Virus record (IMG/VR): IMGVR_UViG_3300050821_005810
Location: 1-21,775 of that record
Strand: one strand, 5' to 3'
Length of the DNA stretch: 21,775 nucleotides
Source: a virus
The first letter of the stretch is position 1. Every line of letters starts with the position of its first letter. Positions 12,734 to 19,949 of the stretch are shown in pieces. The notes below the pieces were generated by a model. It made no database searches, had not been told where the DNA came from, and saw only the letters and a list, made by a program, of their open reading frames with translations. The position numbers were made by a program, and so were the translations under genes.

Positions 12734-15640
12734 GTGCTCCTGCTTTTCGTCGCAACGACTGTCGTGGGCGCTCTGCTCGCTCCGCATCCGCAGGGGCCTA
12801 CGCCGGGCGCGCTCGGAGACTTTTCGATTCCGACGGCGGAGGAAGGGCGCGCGATCCCCGTGGTGTACGGCACGGTGAAGATCGGCGGCGGGAACACGGT
12901 GTGGTGGGGTGACCTGCTGGTGAAGCCGATCAAGCCTTCGGCGCTGGATGTGATTTTTTCGTTCGGCATGGCGAAGTCGCAGGGTTTCCAGTACTACCTC
13001 GGCTGCCAGTTCGCGCTCTGCCAGGGGCAGGTCGACGAACTCCTCGCGATCGAGGCGGACAAGAAAGACATTCAGTACACCACCAACAACATCCTGAACG
13101 GCAACGGGACGCTCAACTATCTGCAACTGCTCGCGAACTCGCCGAATCTTTTCGGCGGGACAAACGCCGGCGGCGGCGGAGGCATCGCCGGAACCATCGA
13201 CTTCTACTACGGCCAGCCGAACCAGCAGCCGAACGACTATCTCTCGCGCGTGCAGGGCCGCGTCGCTCTCGACCAGTCGGGAATCGGCTACACCTACTCC
13301 GGCGTGGGGAACGGCACGATCACCGCGGAGTCCGGCGGCGCGTTCGCGCGCAACGAGACGATCACCATCACCGCGGTCGGCATTGACAACAACTCCAGCG
13401 ACTCGACGTTCCTGAAGATGCGCTTCAGCGTGGTGGGTTCTCTCTCCGGGACGATCACGGCCATCAATCCAAACGCCGACGGCTCGCACAGCTGCTTCGC
13501 GGACAATGCGTTCAGCGCGAACCAGATCAATTTCACCATCGACACCGGCTCCATCCAGTTCAGCGTCGGAGATCAGTTCGTCATCGTGACGCAGCACGCG
13601 CAAATCGCGCCGGCGTACCCGCGGCTCTGCTACTCCGTGTTTGAGCAGCTCTACCAGGGCACATCGAACTATTTGAAGCCGCTCGCGTTCATCATCCGGC
13701 GCACGCCGGACCCGTTCGCGATGGGTTCCTCGTGGGCCAACCTGAACGGCGACGCGAATCCTGCCGCGATGGTTTATGACCTGCTCACCGACGTCGACTT
13801 CGGACTCGGAATTCCCAGCTCGACCGTGGACATCGCGAACTTTAAGGCCGTGGGCACGGTGCTGCAGGGAGAGGGTCTCGGCCTCTCGATGCAGTTCGAC
13901 ACCCAGGCATCCGCCGACAATCTCATCGGCGAAATCATGCGGCACATCGATGGCGTGCTCTACACCGACCCGGCGACGGGCCTGTGGACGATCAAGCTCG
14001 CGCGCGCGGACTACGATCCCACCACGCTGCCCGAACTCACGGTCGACAACGTCCTCGGCACGCCGGACTTTTCCCGCGGCTCGTGGGAAGAGACCACCAA
14101 CCTGGTCAACATCAAATTCCTGTCGCGCCTGAACAACTTCAATTCGCGAATCGTGACTGGCTACGATGCGGCGAACTACGCGATCACCCAGGAAGTGCGG
14201 CCGCAGACCATCGAGTTTCTCGGCATCTCGCAGGAGGCCGCGGCATCGCTGATTCAGACGAGGGTGCTGAAAACCTTCACCTACCCGCTGTCGAAAATAA
14301 AACTCGTCTGCAATCGCACCGCGTGGCAGTTCCGCCCAGGCGGAGTGTTCCGCTTCACGTGGGCGCCGCTGGAGATCACCAACCAGATTTTCCGCATCAC
14401 GCGCATCGGCTACGGGGAACTCACCGATGGAAAAATCACCATCGACGCGGTCGAGGATATTTTCGGGATCAATGACACCGCCTTCGGTGCGCCGCCAGTT
14501 TCTGGATGGGTGAATCCGCTGACGTCGCCGGCGGCGCCGGATTACCAGCTGGCGATGGAGAGTCCCTACGCGATGTCCACTTCCTCGGACGAGCGCATCT
14601 CCGTCGGCTGCGTGCGCGGCGATTCGATCAGCCGCGGCTTCGAGATGTTCGCGGACGAGACGGGCGGCTCGAGCTACACCTCGTACGGAACGATTGACGG
14701 ATTCATGCCTTCCGGCCTCACCGAGGCGGACTACCCGATCAACACCGCAGCCATCGACGCGACCGGCTTCACGCTCTCCGCCACGGGCGCGCGCGATCTC
14801 GACCAGCTCGCCTCGACGACTGCATCCGGTCTTACCAACGGCGCGAATCTTCTGATGTTCGTCGACACCGGAGAAATCTGCTCGTGGCAAACCGTCACGC
14901 CGAACAGCGACGGCAGCTACACGATCTCCGAGGTGATGCGCGGAATCTTCGACACCATCCCGGCCGATCATCCGACGGGCACGCGCATAATTTTCCTCGA
15001 GATGGGTTTCGATTTCCTGAAACCCGCGACTGTCCCGACCGCCGGCGCTCCTGGTCCGACAGGCGCAACAGGCCCGACGGGTCCAACCGGCGCAACCGGC
15101 TCGACGGGTGCCACGGGAAGCACGGGCGCAACCGGCTCGGCGGGCGCGACAGGCGCGACGGGTCCTGCGGGTCCGACAGGGCCTACAGGCCCAACGGGTC
15201 CGACGGGACCGACTGGCGCGACCGGCGCGACGGGTCCGCCAGGAACCATTGCCTCGCGCGGCAACGTCACGGTCACGACAGGCTCGCTCGCGAACGCTGC
15301 ATCGCAAACCGGCACAGTCACCATCGGGAAATCCTTCGCGATCACCCAGCTCTCGGCGACGTGCGCGTGCCGCGTGCGGCTCTATTCGACCGCCGCGCAG
15401 ATGGCCGCGGATGCTTCGCGTCCGCCGACGCAGGTGCCGGCGATCGGAACATCGCACGGCGTGATCTGCGATTTCGTTTTGAACGGGATCACCGGCCTAA
15501 ATTTCATCTGTTCGCCGGAAGTGTACGGCGCGAACTGCGAGGCGACGGTAGTCTCGCAGATCTCGTATTCCATCGAGAATTTGAGCGGCTCGACGACGAC
15601 CGTCGGCGTGACCATGACCTGCAAAATCGAGGAGGCTTAG
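12734..15640 (+). CDS. gpJ-like tail tip / baseplate protein with collagen-like stalk (968 aa)
   Basis: The start is uncertain: GTG 12734 is used, with CTG 12731 also possible; an in-frame stop at 12716-12718 limits it. The Shine-Dalgarno sequence is weak and distant. The N-terminus is hydrophobic, then [28 protein letters not shown], a hallmark of gpJ-type and GTA-type tip proteins. Residues 190-286 are an inserted beta-module. Next come [15 protein letters not shown], a central hub domain (residues 330-590) and a region ending [22 protein letters not shown]. Residues 771-836 are 22 Gly-X-Y triplets (15044-15241). A final beta-domain (840-968) contains six cysteines. The protein probably contacts the host and opens the tail. 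Tip function is well supported; the binding target is unknown. Confidence 0.9.
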   Translation: MLLLFVATTVVGALLAPHPQGPTPGALGDFSIPTAEEGRAIPVVYGTVKIGGGNTVWWGDLLVKPIKPSALDVIFSFGMAKSQGFQYYLGCQFALCQGQVDELLAIEADKKDIQYTTNNILNGNGTLNYLQLLANSPNLFGGTNAGGGGGIAGTIDFYYGQPNQQPNDYLSRVQGRVALDQSGIGYTYSGVGNGTITAESGGAFARNETITITAVGIDNNSSDSTFLKMRFSVVGSLSGTITAINPNADGSHSCFADNAFSANQINFTIDTGSIQFSVGDQFVIVTQHAQIAPAYPRLCYSVFEQLYQGTSNYLKPLAFIIRRTPDPFAMGSSWANLNGDANPAAMVYDLLTDVDFGLGIPSSTVDIANFKAVGTVLQGEGLGLSMQFDTQASADNLIGEIMRHIDGVLYTDPATGLWTIKLARADYDPTTLPELTVDNVLGTPDFSRGSWEETTNLVNIKFLSRLNNFNSRIVTGYDAANYAITQEVRPQTIEFLGISQEAAASLIQTRVLKTFTYPLSKIKLVCNRTAWQFRPGGVFRFTWAPLEITNQIFRITRIGYGELTDGKITIDAVEDIFGINDTAFGAPPVSGWVNPLTSPAAPDYQLAMESPYAMSTSSDERISVGCVRGDSISRGFEMFADETGGSSYTSYGTIDGFMPSGLTEADYPINTAAIDATGFTLSATGARDLDQLASTTASGLTNGANLLMFVDTGEICSWQTVTPNSDGSYTISEVMRGIFDTIPADHPTGTRIIFLEMGFDFLKPATVPTAGAPGPTGATGPTGPTGATGSTGATGSTGATGSAGATGATGPAGPTGPTGPTGPTGPTGATGATGPPGTIASRGNVTVTTGSLANAASQTGTVTIGKSFAITQLSATCACRVRLYSTAAQMAADASRPPTQVPAIGTSHGVICDFVLNGITGLNFICSPEVYGANCEATVVSQISYSIENLSGSTTTVGVTMTCKIEEA
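13301..13591 (+). repeat. Beta-module copy 2, inserted in the gpJ-like protein
   Basis: Residues 190-286 of the protein starting at 12734: [33 protein letters not shown], and [21 protein letters not shown]. The order and phrasing match the module at 8092-8316. It separates [10 protein letters not shown] from [19 protein letters not shown], which are adjacent in gpJ-like proteins as I remember them. Confidence 0.6.
15044..15250 (+). repeat. Collagen-like Gly-X-Y repeat (22 triplets plus GTI)
   Basis: The triplets are [18 protein letters not shown] and GPP, ending in GTI. At the DNA level it is a degenerate 9-base periodicity (G-G-n, then two codons) rather than exact copies. Such Gly-Pro/Ala-Thr repeats form triple-helical stalks in phage fibres and spore surface proteins; trimer formation here is inferred. 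Confidence 0.93.
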
Positions 15641-16765
15641 ATGTCGACGCAACTGCTTTCGACGTGCGTGCCGGGAACGACTTCCTTCGCGGATTTTAAA
15701 TCCTGGGCGCAGGCGATCTCCGCGTGGATGGCCTCCATCGGATGGCTGCAGACGAACGACACCGGCCAGGCAGTGTGGACCGCAACGGTGCTGACCTGCA
15801 CGCAGGTCGCGATGTCCGGCACGACGGCGACGATCAGCTATTCCAGTTTCACGGGGCCCGCTCCGCGCGCGGGAATGAGCGTCACGTTCAGCGGCTTTTC
15901 GAACAGCGGAAACAACACCGCGCTCACTCTAACCGCTGTCTCGGGAGGAAGCTCCGGCACCGTGACCGCGACGAACGCGAGCGGCGTGAACGAGACGCAC
16001 GCGGGGTCCGGCACGACGACCGCGCAGACGACCGTCCCGACATCAACCAACACGATCTACGAAATTTGGGAATCGCAAGATGCGAGTTCCTCGACGCTGC
16101 CGATTTTCCTGCGACTCGAGTACGGGCAGGGTTCGACGGCGAACTCGGTTTTGTTCAAGATCACGGCGGGTGTCGCATCGAACGGGTCCGGGACGATCAC
16201 CACAAACACAACCTCCACGCTCTCGCACTCGACGACCATCGTAGGCACGACCGGAGTCGGGAACACCTCGATTTTTTCCGGCGACACGTCGCGCGTGATG
16301 ATCGCGCTGTTCCTGAACGCGGCGAGCGCATCGAATCCGTTTTTCTTCGCGGTCGAGCGCTCGCACAACAGCTCGGGCGCCGACACCGATTCCTATTTCA
16401 TGTTGGTCACCAACCTTGGAACGAGCGGGACGAGGAACGCCGCGCAGCAGATCATCCAGAAGCCGGCGCTCGGCGGGACGCTGACGGCGGAGACCGCTCA
16501 CATCACCGCGCTCACCACGCTGTCGAGCGGAGTCGTGGGGACCAACATCGCGCTCGGTCCGCTTTTCCCGGTCATCGGCAAGCTCGATAACCCGTGCATG
16601 GCGATGGCGTTTGCAAGGGGCGGCGACATCGTGGAGGGCGCGACGGTGATCGTCCCGTACTACGGCTCGAATCACACGATGTACTGCTCGAAGGCCAACA
16701 CCATGCAGACCAACGAGCCGCTCGGCAATTCGTCGGGCAACGGAACGCTGTACCGCTACGAGTGA
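15641..16765 (+). CDS. Tail fibre-like structural protein (374 aa)
   Basis: ATG 15641 follows the previous stop (TAG) directly. The N-terminus (PGTTSFADFKSWAQAISAWMASIGW) resembles those of the two paralogous tail proteins at 7990 and 9190. Residues 50-130 form a beta-module with GMSVTFSGFSNSGNN and TNASGVNETHAG, a pattern seen in other phage fibre-like proteins. The rest is Ser/Thr/Gly-rich with aromatic strands (IFLRLEYGQGSTANSVLFKI, NPFFFAVERSHNSSGADTDSYFMLV). It is downstream of the tip protein, where fibre or receptor-binding genes are common. A fibre role is inferred; no enzymatic motif is present. Confidence 0.82.
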   Translation: MSTQLLSTCVPGTTSFADFKSWAQAISAWMASIGWLQTNDTGQAVWTATVLTCTQVAMSGTTATISYSSFTGPAPRAGMSVTFSGFSNSGNNTALTLTAVSGGSSGTVTATNASGVNETHAGSGTTTAQTTVPTSTNTIYEIWESQDASSSTLPIFLRLEYGQGSTANSVLFKITAGVASNGSGTITTNTTSTLSHSTTIVGTTGVGNTSIFSGDTSRVMIALFLNAASASNPFFFAVERSHNSSGADTDSYFMLVTNLGTSGTRNAAQQIIQKPALGGTLTAETAHITALTTLSSGVVGTNIALGPLFPVIGKLDNPCMAMAFARGGDIVEGATVIVPYYGSNHTMYCSKANTMQTNEPLGNSSGNGTLYRYE

Positions 16766-16771
16766 GGACGG

Positions 16772-17005
16772 ATGTCGACTTTCAACGCGGACACTCTGAA
16801 TCATCCGGTCGACGGCGGGGAAATTCCCGGCTCCGGCGGATCAGGCCCGACGAACTATTCGATGGGCGTGAGCGCGCCGCCGTCGGGCGGCTTCGTGCAG
16901 TTTTTTAATCCGACGATCATCTTCTCGCTCGGCTGCGTGAACAACGGTCCGGGCGGTCTCTCGAGCACGGGCCAGGGTCAAATCTTTCCGACGGGGCGAT
17001 CATGA
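16772..17005 (+). CDS. Small Gly/Ser/Pro-rich hypothetical protein (77 aa)
   Basis: ATG 16772 follows a GAGGA-type Shine-Dalgarno. The protein is low in complexity in the middle (GGEIPGSGGSGPTNYSMG, APPSGGFVQFFNPTIIFSLGC) and has one short hydrophobic strand. The stop overlaps the next ATG (ATGA), so it is translated with its neighbour. It may be a linker or a small tail-tip part; I do not recognise a family. Confidence 0.7.
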   Translation: MSTFNADTLNHPVDGGEIPGSGGSGPTNYSMGVSAPPSGGFVQFFNPTIIFSLGCVNNGPGGLSSTGQGQIFPTGRS

Positions 17006-17454
17006 CCACCAACGTAAAGCTCGCGCCGTACACCCTGGGCGCCGAATTCCCGATCACCAGTGAGTCCGACGTCGCGGTCACGCTCGCGCAGCGCGCGCTG
17101 CAGCCCTACCCGCCGGGAAATGTTTTAGTGAACGGCACCGCGTTTCCCTCTACGACCTCGGGGGATGTCACGGTGACGTGGAACCATCGCTATCGCCTCG
17201 GTCCCTTCATCGTGGCGCAGAACGCCGGCGACGTCGCCGGAGGCCCGGAAGGGAACTACACGATTGCGATTTCGATCAACAGCGTTCTGATTCGCACGGT
17301 GACGGGGATCACCGCGAAGACTTTCACCTACACCCACGCGCAACGCGTCATCGATGACTCGAACCTGGCCCACCTGACGACGATCACGCTCACTCCGGTG
17401 AACGGGACTCTCGCGGGGCAGCCTCGTTCGCTGACGTTCCTGATGAATCCATAA
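17002..17454 (+). CDS. Tail-tip beta-domain protein, like the C-terminus of gpJ/GTA tip proteins (150 aa)
   Basis: ATG 17002 overlaps the previous stop. The segments PPGNVLVNGTAFP, GDVTVTWNHRYRLG, AGDVAGGPEGNYTIAISI, IRTVTGITAKTFTYTHAQRVIDD and LTPVNGTLAGQPRSLTFLM follow the C-terminal beta-domain commonly attached to gpJ- or GTA-type tip proteins. Here it is a separate short gene. It probably attaches to the virion tip or to the fibre-like protein. The similarity is from memory; the family relation is likely but unverified. Confidence 0.78.
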   Translation: MTTNVKLAPYTLGAEFPITSESDVAVTLAQRALQPYPPGNVLVNGTAFPSTTSGDVTVTWNHRYRLGPFIVAQNAGDVAGGPEGNYTIAISINSVLIRTVTGITAKTFTYTHAQRVIDDSNLAHLTTITLTPVNGTLAGQPRSLTFLMNP

Positions 17455-17471
17455 AACTGCGCGGGGGAAAA

Positions 17472-17753
17472 GTGAACGGACGAATCCACGAAGACCAGAC
17501 AGCGGAGGGGCGAATCGCGGCGGTCGCGAAATCGTTCCTGGTGCAGATGCGCGACAAGTACAAGCGGGACCCGGACTACGCGGACTTCCGCGACGTGCTC
17601 AGGCCATTCGTGCAGCGCGAGATGCTGCGCGCGCGCATCGACGAAGCCCGTAAGTCCTACGGCCAGGGGCTGACGACCCGGATGGTCGAGCTCGCCAAGG
17701 AACTCGACGCGCTCGAGTTCCCGGACGAATTCGATCTGAGACAGTTCCAGTGA
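17472..17753 (+). CDS. Charged helical hypothetical protein (93 aa)
   Basis: GTG 17472 lies 3-4 nt after GGGGGA. The sequence is highly charged and helical (GRIAAVAKSFLVQMRDKYKRDPDYADFRDVLRPFVQ, LTTRMVELAKELDALEFPDEFD), with no membrane helix and no cysteine. Its stop overlaps the GTG of the next gene. It starts the lysis block but has no known role there. I do not recognise a family. Confidence 0.75.
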   Translation: MNGRIHEDQTAEGRIAAVAKSFLVQMRDKYKRDPDYADFRDVLRPFVQREMLRARIDEARKSYGQGLTTRMVELAKELDALEFPDEFDLRQFQ

Positions 17754-17962
17754 ACCACATCGCGGAAATCGCCTGGGCGCTCATCGGCGCGGTTTTCGCG
17801 GCCGGCGCGCTGTACGCGCGGATCAGCCAGATGCGGAAGGACATAAACGGCATCGGCGCCGGCCGCCGCCGCTTCGAGAAGAACTTCACGCTGGTGCTGA
17901 TGGTCATGACCGAGAGCAAAGAGGACCGCGAAATGCTGGCGCGCTACCTGAAGGACCTATGA
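17750..17962 (+). CDS. One-helix membrane protein, holin/antiholin or Rz accessory candidate (70 aa)
   Basis: GTG 17750 overlaps the previous stop. Residues 5-23 (AEIAWALIGAVFAAGALYA) make one N-terminal membrane helix; a basic linker (GAGRRRFEKN) and a charged C-terminal helix follow. It ends on the ATG of the endolysin gene. Such one-helix proteins placed before an endolysin are often small holins or antiholins, but the sequence alone cannot decide. Confidence 0.75.
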   Translation: MNHIAEIAWALIGAVFAAGALYARISQMRKDINGIGAGRRRFEKNFTLVLMVMTESKEDREMLARYLKDL

Positions 17963-18546
17963 ATTTTCCTCTGCCCGTCCCGCTCATCTCCGCGATCCTC
18001 GGGCCTTACGGTCCTGTCGCGAACGTCGCGGCGAACTGGCCGCTGGTCGAGGAGGCGCTCGACGGCTGCATGATTTACTCGCCGATGTGCGCCGTCGCCG
18101 CGATTGCGACGATCTCGGTCGAGACCGGGACGTTCTGCCCGATCAAAGAGCGCGGCGGTCCGGCCTACCTCACGAACCTGTACGAAAACCGCAAGGACCT
18201 CGGCAACGACGAGCCGGGCGACGGCGCGAAATTTCGCGGCCGCGGTTTCGTGCAGATCACCGGGCGATGGGACTACGAGCACTTCGGCGGAGAGATGGGA
18301 CGCGACCTGGTTTCGAATCCCGACCTCGCGCTCGACCCCTCGGTCGCCGCCGTGATCCTCGCGCTGTATTTCCGGGAGCGCCAGATCCGCGAGTACGCGG
18401 ATCAACAAAATTGGGAGATGGTCCGACGCCGCGTGAACGGCGGTCTCACCGGATGGCCGCGTTACATCGACGCCGTCACGAAGCTCGTGTCCGCTCTCAA
18501 AACCCCGCCTCCGCAGGCGGGAATCCAAACGGAGGTAACAGCATGA
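17959..18546 (+). CDS. Endolysin, GH19 chitinase-like fold (195 aa)
   Basis: ATG 17959 overlaps the previous stop (ATGA). The protein has the phage GH19 pattern: AAIATISVETGTF with E55 as candidate general acid, GGPAYLTNLYENRKDLGN, EPGDGAKFRGRGFVQITGRWDYEHFG (85-110) and VRRRVNGGLTGWPRYIDAV (155-173). The second catalytic acid is probably E77 or E85. GH19 lysozymes cut beta-1,4 bonds in peptidoglycan. No signal peptide is seen, so release depends on a holin. The stop overlaps the ATG of the next gene. The family call is secure. Confidence 0.93.
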   Translation: MNFPLPVPLISAILGPYGPVANVAANWPLVEEALDGCMIYSPMCAVAAIATISVETGTFCPIKERGGPAYLTNLYENRKDLGNDEPGDGAKFRGRGFVQITGRWDYEHFGGEMGRDLVSNPDLALDPSVAAVILALYFRERQIREYADQQNWEMVRRRVNGGLTGWPRYIDAVTKLVSALKTPPPQAGIQTEVTA

Positions 18547-18800
18547 CGATTCAAAAAGTCGAAGCAGATCTGGCGAAGTACCACATTTTGCACCTGGTCA
18601 TCGGAATGATCGTTGCTGCGGTGCTGCTCCCGCTCCCGAAAATAATCGGAGTGTGCGTCGCAGTGTTTTTGCTGGCGATGGTTTTGCCGTCCGTGATCCT
18701 AGCCGAATTCGGAGCGCAGTCGAAGTGGCTCGACCGAATCGCGGTCCTCGCCGGCGCGATCCTCGTCGGAGTGATTTTCCACCTGCTTCACAAACTCTGA
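18543..18800 (+). CDS. Holin candidate with three hydrophobic segments (85 aa)
   Basis: ATG 18543 overlaps the endolysin stop (ATGA) and follows GGAGG about 8 nt upstream; the frame is open further upstream only over the endolysin gene. Three hydrophobic segments are visible: ILHLVIGMIVAAVLLPLP, IIGVCVAVFLLAMVLPSVILAEF and IAVLAGAILVGVIFHLLHKL. A short charged N-terminus and three membrane segments fit a class I holin. Position directly after the endolysin supports this, but no signature motif confirms it. Confidence 0.82.
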   Translation: MTIQKVEADLAKYHILHLVIGMIVAAVLLPLPKIIGVCVAVFLLAMVLPSVILAEFGAQSKWLDRIAVLAGAILVGVIFHLLHKL

Positions 18801-18807
18801 GGCGCGT

Positions 18808-19065
18808 ATGGACTGGCTCCGCAAGACCGCGCAGAAAGTCCTCTCGATCACGCACGGGAGGACTACTGCGTTTTTCATGGCGTTTTTTGTTTCGGGCAAC
18901 GTGTTCCACGCGCTGCATCGGCTCGACCACGTGTACGTCGAGTTCATGGTCGGACTCGGCGGTCTCGTGATCGGCCATTCGTGGAAGGAAGATAAAGCGG
19001 AGCAGATGCTCGGGCCGCGTCCGCCGGCGGGACCGGACCCGATGCAAGGAGCACCTCATGCTTAG
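18808..19065 (+). CDS. Two-helix membrane protein, second holin candidate (85 aa)
   Basis: ATG 18808. The N-terminus is basic (MDWLRKTAQKVLSITHGRT). Two hydrophobic segments follow: AFFMAFFVSGNVFHAL and EFMVGLGGLVIGHSW. The C-terminal tail is charged and proline-rich (KEDKAEQMLGPRPPAGPDP). Its C-terminus overlaps the next start by 8 nt. Two membrane segments, and a place between another holin candidate and the spanin-like gene, suggest a holin or antiholin. Confidence 0.78.
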   Translation: MDWLRKTAQKVLSITHGRTTAFFMAFFVSGNVFHALHRLDHVYVEFMVGLGGLVIGHSWKEDKAEQMLGPRPPAGPDPMQGAPHA

Positions 19066-19687
19066 TCTCAGAGCCAAGTGGGAAATCGCCGGCGCGGTTA
19101 TCGGGCTGCTCGGAATCCTGGTCATCGCCGGCGCGCTCCGCGAGGCGCGGCAGGACGCCGCGAAACTGAAGGCCACGCTCGCTTCGCAGCAGGTGGTGGT
19201 CGCCGACGCCACAAAACGCGAGACGACCCGGGACGATCAGGCCAAGGCGACCGTCGAGACCATCGAAAAGGCCGAGAAAGCCGTTCAGACGCCCACACAG
19301 GCGATTCGGGCGATACGTGCGTCTATACCCCTCCCGGTGCCGATTACGCTTGAGCCCGCCGTCCCTGGTGCGACGGCTCCGGCGCCAGGCGCGCTCCCGG
19401 ACGCCCCGGTAGCGAATCTTCCCACCCAGGACCTGAAGGCGCTCGCCGACTTCGGCGCTGCCTGCCAGGAATGCAAGGTTCAGCTCGCCGCGGCGCAGGC
19501 GGACAAGGCTGACGATGCGGTCAAGCTCGCTGCGGTCACGAAGGAGCGGGATGCGGCGGTGACGGTTGCGAAGGGCGGATCAAAGTGGCAGCACATCAAG
19601 CGCGCGGCGAAGTGGACGGCGATCGGTCTCGGCATCGGCGCGCTCGGGGGAGTCGCCGCGGTCTGCGGGACGGGTCACTGCAAATAG
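19058..19687 (+). CDS. Spanin-like lysis protein with membrane segments at both ends (209 aa)
   Basis: ATG 19058 follows AAGGAG by about 6 nt. Residues 8-27 form an N-terminal membrane anchor (WEIAGAVIGLLGILVIAGAL). Residues 28-95 are charged and coiled-coil-like, followed by a Pro/Ala-rich linker (about 92-130) and a second charged helix (134-175) with ECKVQLAAAQADKADD. Near the end, GSKWQHIKRAAKWTAIGLGIGALGGVAAVCG is a Gly-rich hydrophobic segment. No lipobox cysteine follows the N-terminal anchor. The N-terminal part fits an inner-membrane spanin (Rz-like). The C-terminal hydrophobic segment is unusual for one. No embedded outer-membrane spanin was found. Confidence 0.72.
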   Translation: MLSLRAKWEIAGAVIGLLGILVIAGALREARQDAAKLKATLASQQVVVADATKRETTRDDQAKATVETIEKAEKAVQTPTQAIRAIRASIPLPVPITLEPAVPGATAPAPGALPDAPVANLPTQDLKALADFGAACQECKVQLAAAQADKADDAVKLAAVTKERDAAVTVAKGGSKWQHIKRAAKWTAIGLGIGALGGVAAVCGTGHCK

Positions 19688-19715
19688 TTTTGCTCACTTT
19701 TGCACAGGGCGGCGC

Positions 19716-19745
19716 TTGACACGTTGTGCGTACGCGGGGTAAGGT
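19716..19745 (+). promoter_or_regulatory. Sigma70-type promoter for the small DNA-binding protein gene, with palindrome in the spacer
   Basis: A perfect -35 box TTGACA (19716-19721) is followed after 18 nt by TAAGGT (19740-19745), a weak -10 that keeps the three best-conserved positions. The palindrome GCGTACGC (19728-19735) lies in the spacer and is a possible operator. Transcription would start about 6-8 nt before the ATG at 19758, giving a very short leader. No Shine-Dalgarno sequence is visible. Confidence 0.6.
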
Positions 19746-19757
19746 CACGCCATCCAA

Positions 19758-19949
19758 ATGGCAGCCAGCCCAAAAGCGCGCGAGGAACGCATCCATCTGC
19801 GCGTCAGCGTGGGGGAAAAGCGGAAGTTTCAGCGCCTCGCCCGCTTTCTCCGCACCGACGTCAGCGAGGTCGCGCGCCGGCTGCTTCATCAGGAAGCCGA
19901 TCAGTACTTCCGCCGGCTCAGAAAATCCCCTCCGCAGGTCGCTGCTTAA
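19758..19949 (+). CDS. Ribbon-helix-helix-type small DNA-binding protein (63 aa)
   Basis: ATG 19758. The sequence has the form of a ribbon-helix-helix protein: a strand with alternating residues (ERIHLRVSV) followed by GEKRKFQRLARFLRTDVSEVARRLLHQEADQYFRRL, two helices separated by a turn (RTDVSEVARR). Its size, basic nature and layout fit Arc/CopG-like repressors. It is preceded by a promoter with a palindrome and could repress itself. It is isolated between lysis and early genes. Confidence 0.72.
   Translation: MAASPKAREERIHLRVSVGEKRKFQRLARFLRTDVSEVARRLLHQEADQYFRRLRKSPPQVAA

Noticed and set aside
15044-15250. Periodic DNA that could be mistaken for a CRISPR or tandem repeat array
   Set aside because: The period is 9 bases and comes from Gly-X-Y codons inside an open frame; there are no conserved repeat units separated by unique spacers.
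12698-15457. 919-residue open frame on the minus strand opposite the gpJ-like gene
   Set aside because: It is Arg/Glu/Asp/Gly-rich, has no domain, no ribosome site, and mirrors a well-supported gene. GC-rich sequence often leaves such frames open.
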